Shown here one piece after another: positions 1-13,300 of a stretch of 64,000 nucleotides of DNA (within the stretch, counting starts at the first letter, position 1; each line of letters opens with the position of its first letter). The notes beneath the pieces were generated by a model that was not told where the DNA came from, did not search any database, and saw only the letters and a program-made list of their open reading frames with translations. A program made the translations under genes and the position numbers. The DNA lies in contig CM042157.1 of assembly GCA_023376005.1 (NCBI GenBank), positions 66,786,479 through 66,850,478 on the forward strand, read 5' to 3'. Source of the DNA: Doryteuthis pealeii. Lineage: Eukaryota > Mollusca > Cephalopoda > Myopsida > Loliginidae.

Positions 1-1031
1 AAAAAAACCCTCTAAACTCATGATGTATTTCTGCTGCCGTCTAAAAATTCTAAATCTAAAAGTATTCTATGGTCATGTATGCATCTGTGCAATATTTCTG
101 TTTTTATTAAGTTTACAATACTGTGTAATTAATGTTAAAGGCTTCTTTCTAATGCTGCTGCAGGGTTTTTGTTTTGTTTCTAAAATATACAAAAAAGAAT
201 GGTATATAAGCTGAAACTATAACTCCAAGGTTAGTAGCTTCTTTTTTTATCCTAAACAAAACTTTAATCTATTGCCCTTTTACCCCACAAAATATAAAAA
301 AATATCAAAATATTGCACATCCATTTACAAAAGTATTCACTCTGTTCAAGACAACCTGAAATTCAGGTTTCTATTTTTTTTTTTTTTTTTCTTTCTGTAA
401 AACCTTTGATTCTAAATAAATGATCAACAATGCATTTTTAAACCAACAATGAGGAAAAAAAAAAAAGAAAAAAAATTTTTGAAACTGTGCAGCTTAGTTT
501 CTGAATAATTAAATAAAAATGAATAATTAAAAAAAATTCTTGTCTGTTTTTGTTTTTTTTCTTTCAGGTTTTCAGAAGCTTGTTTTTAATTCTACCAAGA
601 AATGAATAAGAGAAAATATAAAAAACAAAAAATTAATCAAATAAGAATTTAGTATTTATGTTAATTTGTGTAGTGAAGTGGGACCAAATGGTCCAAACGG
701 CTGCCATTTGCAGTTGCATCACTATGCATGGGCAGAACAAACTCTTTTAAGATCATTTGTATGTGTGAGCAATTAGCTCAATAAAAAGCAAGCCACTTGT
801 ACAGAAGGCAGAGCAGATTTTTAAGCAAAACGACTTGGATCGTGAATTTATCCACAAAATTAATTGCTACAAGGATCAATTTGTGCAATGGTATACAGAT
901 TTTAAAATAAAACCAAAAATTTGTTATTGTACATGGGGGGTTCAAAAGTATTGTCACCCTACACTTTTTTTATAGAGGTAAGATGATCACTTAATACAAC
1001 CTGAAATTCTAGAAAATAATCTTTCAGATTC

Positions 1032-1062
<31 letters not shown>

Positions 1063-1064
1063 TT
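1..1064. repeat. Near-identical direct copy of the 3' flank (42021-43086)
   Basis: The segment matches 42021-43086 base for base apart from a handful of 1-base differences, mostly in homopolymers. It includes the start of a mariner-type MITE (the ggttcaaaagtattgtcacc terminus near 943). It stops in a poly-T run directly against the N gap, while the downstream copy continues through that poly-T into unique sequence. I see no gene in it. It is probably a redundant contig end or alternative haplotype placed upstream during scaffolding; a genuine tandem duplication is the alternative. Confidence 0.9.
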
Positions 1065-1164
1065 NNNNNNNNNNNNNNNNNNNNNNNNNNNNNNNNNNNN
1101 NNNNNNNNNNNNNNNNNNNNNNNNNNNNNNNNNNNNNNNNNNNNNNNNNNNNNNNNNNNNNNNN
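1065..1164. other. Assembly gap (100 N)
   Basis: Exactly 100 N, the conventional length for a gap of unknown size. It separates the redundant segment on the left from the inverted repeat on the right. Confidence 0.99.
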
Positions 1165-1889
1165 CAATGCGAAATTATTTATACTAATTTAAGATATTGA
1201 AGAAACTTGAACATACCAACTTTTATCTCACAAACAGCTTTTCGCGCATTAAATAACCAAACACAGGGTTATTATACCATTAAAGAAACCAATCCGAACA
1301 AACAAATGAAGTTAATGAAAAATTATTTATACAATTTGAAGATATTAAGAACTTGAAACATTACCAACTTTATCAAAATAACTTGTTTTTGCATAAATAG
1401 CCCAAAAAAGGGTTGATTATACCATAAAACAAACAATTTTACTCTAGTTAATCAGTGTATTAAAAATAGTTTCTATACAGTGTTCTTAGTTTTATGCTTT
1501 TAAGAAAAAAAAAGAAGTTTTTGATCAATTAAAAAACTAATTAAAACATTCACTAAATTCATATACAGTATGACCAGAATGGCTGACTCACATGACGTTT
1601 TCCTGTGACTTTTCCATCATGCCAGTGTTTATTCATTTCACATATAACAGCCATTACTTTTAACTTAAAAAAATTTGGTTAAATTTCAAAAAAAAGACCC
1701 CGTGGCAAACTGTTGCGTTGTTTTAGTCAAGTACATAACCAATGTATCAATTTTTAAGTTAGAAAATTCTTTTATTTTGCAATTTAATGAGTTATTACAA
1801 GTTCTTAGGAATCTACTTCAAAGTCTTTTTTTCAAAACACAATTCATTTGGAGTGTATGGTTGCTGAAATGATTCATGAAAGCCTACTA

Positions 1890-2805
1890 TTTTAATGATC
1901 TTTCATAATAATATTAATGAATATAATAGTGATCTTTAGCGTATAGAATCTATATCAATATATAATTATGATATTTAATCTAATGATACAATATGATCTG
2001 TATCTATAATGATCTATATCTAATGATATAATATTGATCTATATTTCTATAAAACTTTATCTAATGATATAATATTGATCTATATCTATAATGATCTTTA
2101 ATCTAATGATTATAATATGATCTATAATCTATAAATTGATCTACATCTAATTGATACAATATGAATCATATCTATAATGATCTACATCTAATGATATTAA
2201 TATGATCTATATCTATAATTGATCTACATCTAATGATTATAATTATGCATTATATTATAATGATCTACATTCTAATGATATAATATGATCTATATCTATA
2301 AGATCTAACATCTAATGATATAATTATGATCTGTATCTATAATGATCTACATTCTAATGATATAATAGATCTGTACCTATAATGATCTACATCTAATGAT
2401 ATAGATCTGGGGTATCTATAATGATCTACATCTAATATATTAAATATGCATTATCTATAATGATTTACAATCTAATGATATAATATGATCTGTATCTATA
2501 ATGATCTACATATAATGATATATATGATCAATATCTATAAATCTACATTTTAATGATATAAATGATCCTATATCTATAATGATCTTACATCTAATGCATA
2601 TAATATAATCTGTATCTATAATGCATCTACACTCTAATGATATAATCATGATCTGTATCTATAATGATCTACATCTAATGATATAATATGAATCTGATAT
2701 TATAATGATCTACATCTAATGATATATGATCTGTATCTATAATATCTACAATCTAATGCATCTAATATGATCTATATCTATAATGATCTAATATGATCTA
2801 TATCT
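1890..2805. repeat. AT-rich satellite, unit about 40 bp
   Basis: A tandem array of a roughly 40-bp unit built from short related words such as atgatctacatctaatgat and atatgatctgtatctata, with frequent 1-2 base indels between units. It resumes at 3090-3190 after an interrupting SINE. The inverted counterpart is at 6425-6480 and 6660-7270. Confidence 0.85.
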
Positions 2806-2809
2806 ATAA

Positions 2810-3088
2810 GCACGTGGTGTAATGGTTAAAGTCATGGGAAATCGACCGTCGCCCGAGTTCAAATCCATGGATGTGGTAATTGCATTTCACTTTGCGCTAA
2901 ATACCCTTGGGAAAGGTATGAATCCACCCCCCTCAGCTATGGATAAATAGTAGGGGCAGGACTGGGCTCTTTACACCTTGGTATAGGCAACCGGGTCTAG
3001 GAGAAGGAAAACTCTGAATTCAAACCTAGTTTAAACTCCGTTAAGAAATTGACCTTGTGTCGCCATCCTGCCGTGCGGAGGGTTGTTA
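2810..3088 (+). mobile_element. tRNA-derived SINE (family D)
   Basis: The head resembles a tRNA with a polymerase III promoter: an A-box-like tggtgtaatggtta and a B-box-like gagttcaaatcc. The body carries the words ggtaaatagtagggg and ctaggagaaggaaaactctg, which recur at 6503-6660 (-), 8990-9085 (-), 28190-28450 (+) and 52855-53005 (+). It sits inside the satellite array. Confidence 0.7.
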
Positions 3089-3536
3089 AATATATATCTA
3101 AATGATCTAATATGATCTATATCTAATATGATCTTTATCTATAATGATCTTTATCTATAATGATCTTTATCTATAATGATCTTTATCAAATGATATAAAA
3201 TGGCAGTATGGCTATGCAACAATGGATGAAATTGCTACTGTTGTTAATCCTTAAAGAATAACCACTATTGTGGCTATAATGACAAATGATAACATTGATA
3301 GACTTTCGAAAGCTTTATTCTACTTAGAATAATTGTACACTTATTGAGAGTTATATAGTCTAATATTCACTAGAGAGTTATCAAGAGGGGAAGTAATTAT
3401 AAAATAAGGGAGGTTAACTCTGAATTACTTATTTACAGTGGCCTTGCTTCTGAACTAATATTAACAAACCTATAAAACAATTTACATCTTCCTGAAATCA
3501 ATCATTTTTTTACTTCTATTGTTTGTAACCACACAC

Positions 3537-3637
3537 CATAACAATTCCTCTATGACCAGCAGGATTTTCCCATGAGATAACATTGGCTTGTTCTGAACCC
3601 AACATATTTGAGTTGCTTTTCACATCCCTGTATGAAA
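3537..3637 (-). pseudogene. Inverted copy of VPS13 exon 1
   Basis: The reverse complement reads from an acceptor-like cag through the same sequence as the exon at 6013-6142 (residues MLGSEQA and SWENPAGHR are recognisable). Indels change the frame and the 3' part has diverged, so no donor in frame with the true exon is kept. It is part of the left arm of the giant inverted repeat and should not be annotated as a separate gene. Confidence 0.8.
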
Positions 3638-5789
3638 GAGGAGAGAGAGAGAGTATAAATATATAAAATAGATTCAAATGTAGTAAACATGAGAAAAAAA
3701 AGAAAAAAAAAAAAAAAAAAAAAAAAATAAAAAAAAGAAATTAAACTCACCAAAAAAACGTAATCAACACATACACTCTGAAGATGATAGCTACTTCGAA
3801 AATCGATAAGACAAAAATAACATCTTTGTTATTTTTATTTACGATCTGTAATTTGCCTTCAAATCATTAATATATTTTATAACATACAACAATGCTTAGA
3901 GCAAAATTACCAATCACTTTATATTATATATATTTTTTTTTTTTCCATAGATTAATATAAGTGCTATATTGAAGACTGCAAATGCCAGCCGTATTTATGA
4001 AGCCTTCATAACATCATAGAAACCAAGCAAGCCCAATTCAGGACTCAAGGAATGAATCACCCAAATGCATGAATGGACTTTCTTGGCTTATCTATAATAC
4101 CAGCTATCTTCGGCGGATTAGCCGTTCATTGTGTTTAGCCAGTTGCTGTTGTTCATACCAACAGTATTACTGACCGACTGGCGTCAATAGTCACCATCTA
4201 AATTCGTTTCATTAAAGTCCTAACTAATAATTGTTGGTATACCCTTTCTTTTACTTACTTACTTCTATTCTCTTCTGACGTCTTTTCATCTTTTACGCTC
4301 TTTCTAACATCTCTTTCTTAGCGTCATGAACTTCTCTTGGGGACTTACATGTTTGCGTCTTCAATGGGATTTCTCTTATTCAGAGCCCGGTGTCATTGCG
4401 TAGTTTTATAGATAAAACACAAGACTTCGATTTACTTAGATGCAATTTTAATTTCAAAATCCCCACCAGACTAACCTGCGCATATTAGCAGTCGGAGCGT
4501 GCATAACACGACCTCACCCACCGCTTGTGGTTTTGGGCTGACGACTAAAATCTATTTCTAATCTAAACCGGAAGAGGGTCTTCTCCACCGAATCTCTCAC
4601 AAATATCCCCGGAAGGTTAGCGACTGAGACGTCAAGCCTTTCAGCTCATCTTCAAAGGCCGTGGGCTGTGCAACTTATAACAGCCATTTTGATTTCTACC
4701 TACTGTACATAAAATTAAGAAACTTAAAATTATGTAACAATAAGATTATTAAAGCAATTTTTTTAAAAACAGATAAAGAATGGCCACAGTATTGATATTA
4801 ACCACATTGACAGATGTTCAATACAGTTCAACCAAAAGTAAGTGACAATCTTTATCTTTTTTTAAAAATTGCTTTAATAATCTTATTGTTACATAATTAT
4901 TAGTTTCTTAATATTTATGTACAGTAGTGTAGAAATCAAAATGGCTGTTATAAGTTGCAGCCCACGGCCTTGAAGGATGAGTGAAAAGGCTTGACCTCAG
5001 TCCTAACCTTCCGGGGGATATTGTGAGAATCGGTGGAGAAGACCCTCTTCCGGTTTAGATTAGAAATAGATTTTAGTCAGTCAGCCAAAAACCACAACGG
5101 TGGTGAGTCGTGTTATGCACGCTCCGACTCTATCTGCGCAGGTAGTCTGGTGGGGATTTTGAAATAAAATGTGATCTAAGTAAATCGAAGTCTTGTGTTA
5201 TTATCTAAAAACTACCAATGACACCGGGCTTCTGATAAAGAGAAATCCCCAATGGAAGACCAAACATGAAGTCCCCAAGAGAAGTCCAGACGCTAGAAGA
5301 GATGTTAGAAGACGTAAGATAGAAAAGACGTCAGAAGAAGAATAGAAGTAAGTAAGTAAAAGAAAGGGTATACAACATTATTAGTTAGGACTTTAATGAA
5401 ACGAATTAGATGGGAACTATTGAAGCCAGTCAGTCAGTATACTGTTGGTATGAACAACAGCAACTGGCTAAACACAACTGAACCAATCCCCGAGATAGCT
5501 GGTATTTATAGAAGCCAAGAATAGTCCATTCATGCATTTGGGTGATTCCATTCCTTGAGTCCTGATTGGCTGCTTGGTTTCTATGATGTTATGAGGCTTC
5601 ATAAATACCCTGGCATTTTGCAGTCTTCAATATAGCACTTATATTATCTATGAAAAAAAAAAATATATATAATATATAAGTAATTGGTAATTTGCTTGAA
5701 GCATTGTTAAGTATGTTATAATATATTAATGATTTGAAGGCAATTACAATGCGTATAAAAAAATAAAAACAAAAAGATGTTATTTTTGT

Positions 5790-5835
5790 CTTATCGATTT
5801 CGAAGTAGAAACTTCATCTTCAGAGGTGCATATCA
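5790..5835 (-). ncRNA. Degenerate hammerhead-like motif in the intron before exon 1
   Basis: On the minus strand: CTGAAGA, one extra base, a GAAGT/ACTTC hairpin, GAAA, then the palindrome ATCGAT. The layout copies a type I hammerhead core, but stem I pairs poorly and there is one extra base before stem II. The mirror copy is at 3775-3810. Adjacent sequence (gaaggcaattacaatgcg) matches the tail of the ribozyme element at 23.7-24.2 kb. Confidence 0.3.
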
Positions 5836-6012
5836 GAAATTACATGCTTACGTTTTTCTTTGTGTGGTTATAATTTCTCTTCTTATTTCTTTTTCCTCTT
5901 CTCTTTTTTTTTTTTTTCCTTTTTTTTTCTTTCTTTTTTCCTCATGTTATAAAAAAACTTACTTTGAAAAATCTCAATTTTTTTTTCTCTCTCTCTCTCT
6001 CTCTTCATACAG

Positions 6013-6142
6013 GGATGTGAAAACAACTCATATGTTGGGTTCAGAACAAGCCATGTTATACTCATGGGAAAATCCTGCTGGTCATAGAGAATTGTTATGG
6101 GTGTGTGGTACAAACAAAGAAGTAAAAAATGATTTGATTCAG
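6013..6142 (+). CDS. VPS13: VPS13 exon 1 of the window
   Basis: Begins after an acceptor cag with one base of a split codon, then 43 codons ([20 protein letters not shown] ...), ending in phase 0 before gtaaga. It encodes part of the VAB/SHR-BD region, including the family-typical pattern [15 protein letters not shown]. The upstream coding exon is not in the window because the sequence turns into the inverted repeat. Confidence 0.9.
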
Positions 6143-9100
6143 GTAAGATGTAAATTGTTTTATAGGTGTATATTAGTTCAGAACAAGGCCACTGTAATAA
6201 GTAATTCAGAGTTACCTCCCCTATTTTATGATTACTTCCCCTTTGGATAACTCTCTAGTGAATATTAGACTATATAAACTCTCAATAAGTGTACCAATTA
6301 TTCTAAGTAGAATAAAGCTTTCGAAAGTCTATCAATGTTATCATTTGTCATTATAGCCACAATAGTGGTTATTCTTTAAGGATTAACAACAGTAGCAATT
6401 TCATCCATTGTTGCCCATACTGCCATTTTATCATGATAAAGATCTATAGATTCATTATAGATAAAGATCATATTAGATATAGATCTATTAGATCATTATA
6501 GTCCGCACGAGCAGGATAGTCAAAACGGAGTTTAACAGGTTTGAATCAGAGTTTTCCTTCTCCTATGCCTAGGTTCAGTCTGCATAGCCATATCCCAAGG
6601 TATTAGCGCAAAGTGAAATGCAGATTTGAACTCGGGCGACGAGTCCATTTCCCATGACCATATTAGATCAGATCAATTAGATCATAGATCATTATAGATG
6701 TCATTAGATGTAGATCATTATAGATAGATCATATTATATCATGTAGATCATCATATCATCATTATAGATATAGATCATATTATATCATTATATGTAGATC
6801 ATTATAGATACAGATCATATCATTAGATGTAAATCATTATAGATATTAGATGTAGATCATATATACAGATCATATATCATTAGATAGATCATTATAGATA
6901 CATATTATATCATTAGATGTAGATCATTATAGATAGATCATTAGATGTAGATCATTATAGATATAGATCATATTATATCATTAGATGTAGATCATCATAG
7001 ATATAGATCATTAGATAGATCATAGATAGTAGATCATTATAATATAGATCATATTATATCATTAGATAAAGATCATTATAGATATAGATCATATTATATC
7101 ATTAGATAAAGATTATTATAATATAGACATATTATATCATTAGATATAGATCATTATAGATAGATCATATTGTATCATTAGATATAAATATCATATTATA
7201 TCATTAGATATAGATTACTATAGCTAAAGATCACTATATATATCATTAGATATTATTATAAAGATCATTAAATATAGGCTTTTCATGATCATTCACAACC
7301 ATACTCCCAAATGAATTGTGTTTTGAAAAAGACTTTGAAGTAGATTCTCTAGAACTTGTAATAACTCATTAAATGCAAATAAAAGAATTTTACTAACTTA
7401 AAAATTGATACATGGTTATGTACTTGACTAAAACAACCAACAGTTTGCCAGGTTGATAAACAATTTTTAAGTTATAAAGATTATGGCTATTATATGTGAA
7501 ATGAATAAACACTGCATGATGGAAAAGTACAGGAAAACGTCATGTGAGTCAGCCATTCTGGTCAATACTGTATATGAATGTTAGTATGTTTTTAATTAGT
7601 TTATTTAATGATCAAAATCTTCTTTTTTTTTCTTAAAAGCATAAAAACTAAAAACACTGTATAAAACATTTTAATACACTGATTAACTAGATTAAAATTG
7701 TTTGTTTTATGGTATATCAACCCTTTTTGGGCTATTTAATGCCAAAAACAAGTTATTTTGATAAAAGTTGGTATGTTTCAAGTTCTTAATATCTTCAAAT
7801 TGGTATAAATAATTTTCATTAACTTCATTTGGTTCGGATTGGTTTCTTTAATGGTATAATAACCCTGTGGGTTATTTAATGCCAAAAACTGTTTGTGAGA
7901 TAAAAGTTGGTATGTTTCAAGTTCTTCATATCTTCAAATTAGTATAAATAATTTTCATTAACTTTATTCGATTTATTTAATGGTATAATAATCTTGTGGG
8001 TTATTTGATGCCAAATACATGTTTGAGTGTGAGATAAAAGTTGGTACTCAAGTTTCCTTTATTGGGGTAATTTTTGTAGATGTATTTCATGGATATATTT
8101 TATATCTGATTCATAATTTTCAATATATATTTTCTCTTATTTCAGATTAAAATTCAATGTCTTTAATGTTTTTGTTTGCTTTTCAGGATGGAATTGGAGA
8201 ATTTTTTGCTGATAATGACACAAAAGTGTACTGGGTTTCATTTCTCGATGGAATGCAACGAGTGTTATTATTTAGCCAGGATTTGGCGCTGGTTACTGTA
8301 GCTCAACAGGTAGGATGCACTTGTTTTCATCTTCCTCTCTTTTTCTACCAAATTTCCCTGGTATTTTTTACCTGTATGATGGGATATTTCAAAGTTCACT
8401 ATTGATCTCAGAACTCATTCTACACAAATTTCTATTATCATTGTAATCGGAGTTTCTGCTCAATTATAATGAACTAATCATCAGTTTTGTACTTTGTTTA
8501 TGGTAGGATCACAGTGGTGGGAGGGCCGTTGTGAGCAGCTTAAGTCTTAGATCATGGGATTTAAAATTCACGCCTTCCATAAAGGCATTAGTACAAAATG
8601 AAATACAAACAACCTCATTGGGATTTGAGTTCCAGTTGCTTAGTCTATCTCCTCTATAACTGTTATACTAAGTGCCCCTCATCTAAACTGGTGGAATTAG
8701 CTTTGATGACATTCCAGAGGAGTGTAACGTAGCGGGGCTTGTCAACGTGCCTCAAAATTCACGGCACTAAAAATGTATTTGTAGTATTATAATATTATCA
8801 CGGTACGAAAAGGGTATTTGTTACGCGGCGGTCATCATTGTTGATAAAAAAGGTACAACACGTGAGATATATCGTCACAAGGGCTTAGCATTTATTTTCG
8901 GGCTCGTGTCATGGGCTCTGTTTAGATCTCAACCCCTACACCATGAACATGCTGGGAGACAATTTTGTTAAGTGGAGTACAGCTGGTTTGAATTTATACT
9001 TTTCCTTCTCTTAGACCAGTTGCCATACAACCGGCTGGGGGAGGGGGCAGTCTGCCCTACTATCTTACGCATAGTTGACGTGGGGGAAGAAATAAACATT

Positions 9101-10311
9101 TAATTTTTTAATGAAATTTTTTGTCTTGTAGAAATCTGTTATTTTATTGTAAGAGTTTAATTCTATTGATATCTACTCTTAATGATAAACAAATAGGCTC
9201 AATCTTATTATAATGGAGATTGTGTACCTGTCTGTAACTGAAACTGTCACCACCACTGTCACAATTCCCTTAGTTATTTTTGTCAAATTCTGAATGATTA
9301 TTAAATAATCATTATTCAATCAGCATCTTATTCATTAACAATGTCTGTATTGAGGTCTAACTGAGTCAGACTTGCCTTAAAACGGCCTATATTGTTAATG
9401 TGTTTAAAATCCTGTGATGTGTGTTATATATCATTAAGAAATGAATGTTTACATAGTATATGGGATGAATAATTTGCATACCGGTTTAAACAAACCCATG
9501 TTTAATAAATAATTACTTGGTTTTATCGATTTCTAATATTATTGTTTATTTCTCAAACGTATTAAAAGCAATCCTATGTATAATTTTATATTGAAATTAA
9601 TTAGAATAAAGTAAAAATAAGTAATCTTTTTTGTATTCTTATTTAATTTCATTAGTCTTTCTAATCCATTATAATATCTAATTATGTTAAAACTTAAAAT
9701 GCTTGTACCAGACAGCACATATTTTTGCTAGTAGAAATAAAAGGAAATTCAATATTCTATTCTTTTTTTCTAGGCTGGAGAATTGGAGCGAATTGAACAA
9801 GAAATTAACCTCTTTATTTTTGGTTTGGGTTTGTCACTAGTGAATAATCTTAACCAGACAGAAGTGGCCTACCTTGGTATCACCAGGTTTGTTTCAGGAT
9901 AATAATCCCTTTTTTTTCTTTTCTCAAATTGTATTTTATAAAGAATGCTCTATAAGTAACAGATACAAAATAGCACAATTTATTTGCTTAATTAATATGG
10001 ATATTCATTTTGCATAAAAAGGATCTATACAATAAGGTGGCACAAGGCTTAAAAGGGGCACAATTTGTAAATATTCTTTTTACTAAAACATGTTCCTCTG
10101 TGCACATCATCCGTCCTATAAATTTCACATTGTTGGCCTTTCTCAGCAATCATGAATTTGATGACAGACCTCAGTTCAAGTCAGAGTCCACTGTTTGATT
10201 AGCTTCCATTTTGAATAGTCTGAAAAATATTTTGCCAGATTATTGTAATTTTTACAATTAACTAATTCCAAATGATGAAGAGTTTACATTTATAAATAAA
10301 AAAGATTATTT

Positions 10312-10345
<34 letters not shown>

Positions 10346-13300
10346 ACCCCTTATTTTAAGTTATTATAGTTGTCCGACTGATACCGACTTTATGCCACCC
10401 CAACGACTTTACTTATATAATTGCTTGTAACAAAAAGACTGATTTTGGCATTAAATAACCCAACTAGGTTTAAGATGCCATAAAATCAACCAACATCAAA
10501 TTTCTCTATTAATTTCTAATATTAAGTTTTTGTTTTTCCAGTTCTGGAATTATATGGGAGGAAAAAAAGAAACGCTTCAAAGCAATGGACCTAAAAAATT
10601 CTTCCTTTTTGGAAGCCGGCTATCAGAAGTACCAAAATGAGATTGCTCTTGGTAAACAGGTCGATTCTCGAAGAACGCTGGAAAATAAATATTATGTGAG
10701 TACAAAGGAACTTTCTTGCTCATCTCTTTTAAATCAATAAAAAATGTCTTTAGTTTCATTAACAAAAAAGTATAAAAAATAGTATAAAAAAGATGTTGGA
10801 TATCCAACAAGAATGAATAAAAGAAACATTAGTATTATTTCAATTATTCAGACTATTGTCCTCATTTTTATTGTTATCTGTACAACGTTTCGGCAAATGT
10901 GCACTCCGGCCTTCTTCAGATATTTCTTGTACAGATAACAATAAAGATGAGGACAATAGTCCGAATAATCCAGATGATGCTATGTATTTGTTCTTGATAG
11001 TGACAGTTTATTCATGCTTTTGATAAACTGTTATTAATTTTTGTTGTTGATTTTGATGTTCATTTTGATGTTCATTTTTGTTGTTGATTTTTCAGGTGGA
11101 TTTTGCTGAGATGATAATGTACAAACCAAATAAACGAGTGCTGAGACGAAGTTTCCAAGATGGAATCTGGGTCCAGTACAAGACTTCACCACATCAACTG
11201 CAGTTACATGCTAAGATTAACAGGCTGCAGGTTGGTTCTTTAATTCACTTTCCTTGCAAATAATCTTTAGGTTAATAACACATTTTTAAATTTCCTTATA
11301 AAAAATTATTTGTGCTTTTGATTTTGTTATAAAATATTTTAGAAATTAGTCATCTGGTTTTTAATTTGGTTGTTTATAAATATAATCTTTGCAGCAAATA
11401 TACAGGACGTTCCAAAAAATTCAAAATCATTTGATATGTAGATATATAAAATATTTATTTGTTTAATAAAGTAAGGGGCCGCGTTAGCTCAGTCGGTAGA
11501 GCGTTCGGCTAGAAACCACAAGGTTCCTAGTTCGATACCAGTCCCCGCCAACTCAGCGTATGAGTAGCACAGGGATCTGTGCAGTAAAGTAAGGAGCCGA
11601 TGGTAGGTGTGGTGTTCCACCTCAGATGCTAAAACAATCTCCTTGGTCTAGCGCTATTGAGAAGGGGATAGACTCCCTCGCTGACTGGCTGATACCGACT
11701 TTAGGCCGCCCCGTCGACTTTACTTACTTTACTATTTGTTTAATGATTTACATTGTTGTGTATATTTTCTACATTTAAATTAGTACAAATTATATATTAT
11801 TTGGATTATAAAGAAACTATTAAAAATGTTTTTAATCTTTGCTAGTGATTTTTAATTAAACTGTGGAAATTCCACAGTTCAGTTAGATCATAATTACTAA
11901 TAGTTAATTTCTCTGAATTTTTTAGATGAGGCTTGATAATTAGTATTATTTGGACTATTGTCCTCATCTGACTGTCAAAAAAATGATAAAATCTCTTACA
12001 GAGAACAACAAAGTTTTCATACTTTCTCTAACTTTGAAAGGAATCATAAGGTTAGTATTATTTGGATTATTCAGACTATTGTCCTCATCTTTATTGTTAT
12101 CTGTACAACTTTTCAGATGATGTGCCCTTGGCCTTCTTTGGGTATTTATTGTCCAATTGGGCACATAGCATTGTGGATAAAGGTGTTGGGCTAAGACATT
12201 TCTAAGTGACAGTTATCTATAGGCTGCTGGTTCAATCTGGTCAGGGCAACAGTAAGATAGAATAATAATTAACACAGCTTAACACCTGTATCCCAGCTAT
12301 GGTTAGTGGAATGAGAACAGGATACCCCCATGGATTGAATAACAGGTTAGGTTCAAAGTTCCATGAAGGATCAATTACCACAAGAAGGTTTCGAGTTCAA
12401 CGAGAAATACCTGAAGAAGGCTGGAGGGCACATTAGCCGAAATGTTGTACAGAATAAATAAAGATGAGGACAATAGTCCGAATAATCTAAATAATACTTA
12501 ATAATAGTTAAACACATAAATAATGTGGACTACACGAGGGTGTGGTCAAGTAATTGCTAGTCTTGCTACAGAGATTTAATTATTGTTAAGAGCTACACGT
12601 TGGACTCTTATTTATATCTTTTGCACCAAATGGGTAATAAACCTATGTTAACCTTTCCTTCCAGATTTCAATGTTCTTATTTGATAACTACAACACAACA
12701 TTTTGGCATCTTATCCTTGTCACCAAAATGTTGTGTATGAGTTATCAAATAACAATATAGAAATCCAGAAGAAAGGTTAACATAGGTTTATTACTCATTT
12801 GGTACAAAAGATATAAATAAAGTCCAACACACAACTCTTTAACAATTAATTAAATCTCTGTAGCAAGACTAGGTGTTACTCGACCATCCCCTCGTGTACT
12901 CTGTAGAGAGGTAAGACTCCCCCAATGGAGCCACCTGTTGGCTGTAGGTGGCGACCTGTGATGCTTAAGGATGAAATCCAGGTGGCTGAGCAGTCCATGA
13001 CATACACACTCCCCTTTGGCCCTTACTTGGGCTAGACAGGTGGTCAGAGGGGCCCCCTCCGATGAATTGGCTGGTCATGTCAAGCCCTAGCACTTATATG
13101 ATTATCCCAACCCTATTTCCCTGATGGCAAGCCCAATCCTTTGTATCATTTATGTGCTAGAAGGCGGTGGCTGAGGGTCTTCATGTCCTGGGAATGACGT
13201 TAAAATCTATCTGATGGTGAGGTTCCAGTTCCAGTTCTGGGGAATATGGAGCACCCCTTTGTAACCATTGCTCCCAGGTCCACTCTGGCCCAGATTGGTA

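Larger units (their letters stand above)
1165..4780 (-). repeat. Left arm of a giant inverted repeat
   Basis: Read as reverse complement, this arm follows 4850-7957 from end to end. It holds the three Family-B-like tail modules (1230-1435), the TGATCTA satellite (about 1890-2805), a tRNA-derived SINE (2810-3088), an inverted copy of VPS13 exon 1 (about 3537-3637), a poly-A/T tract and AT-rich sequence up to a loop of about 69 bp (4781-4849). The arms differ by many short indels and a few larger length differences, and few clean substitutions. That pattern fits an uncorrected fold-back long read better than an old duplication, but a real inverted duplication cannot be excluded. Confidence 0.85.
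4850..7957 (+). repeat. Right arm of the giant inverted repeat
   Basis: This arm mirrors 1165-4780. It carries the in-frame copy of exon 1 at 6013-6142 with intact splice sites and continues directly into unique gene sequence at 7958. It is therefore the arm in the natural gene context. The satellite and SINE portions are shorter than in the left arm. Confidence 0.85.

Noticed and set aside
3550..3753. Separate minus-strand gene with a poly-Phe stretch
   Set aside because: It is the inverted copy of VPS13 exon 1 plus a poly-A/T tract.
5777..6250. VPS13 start codon at 5777
   Set aside because: The frame upstream of 6013 is translated intron (poly-T/CT-rich); a strong acceptor cag precedes 6013 and the homology begins there.
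11478..11550. tRNA gene call on the family A head
   Set aside because: Boxes A and B are present, but the element has a SINE body, a tail and a target-site duplication, and the tRNA cloverleaf is not complete. The same applies to the head at 17555.
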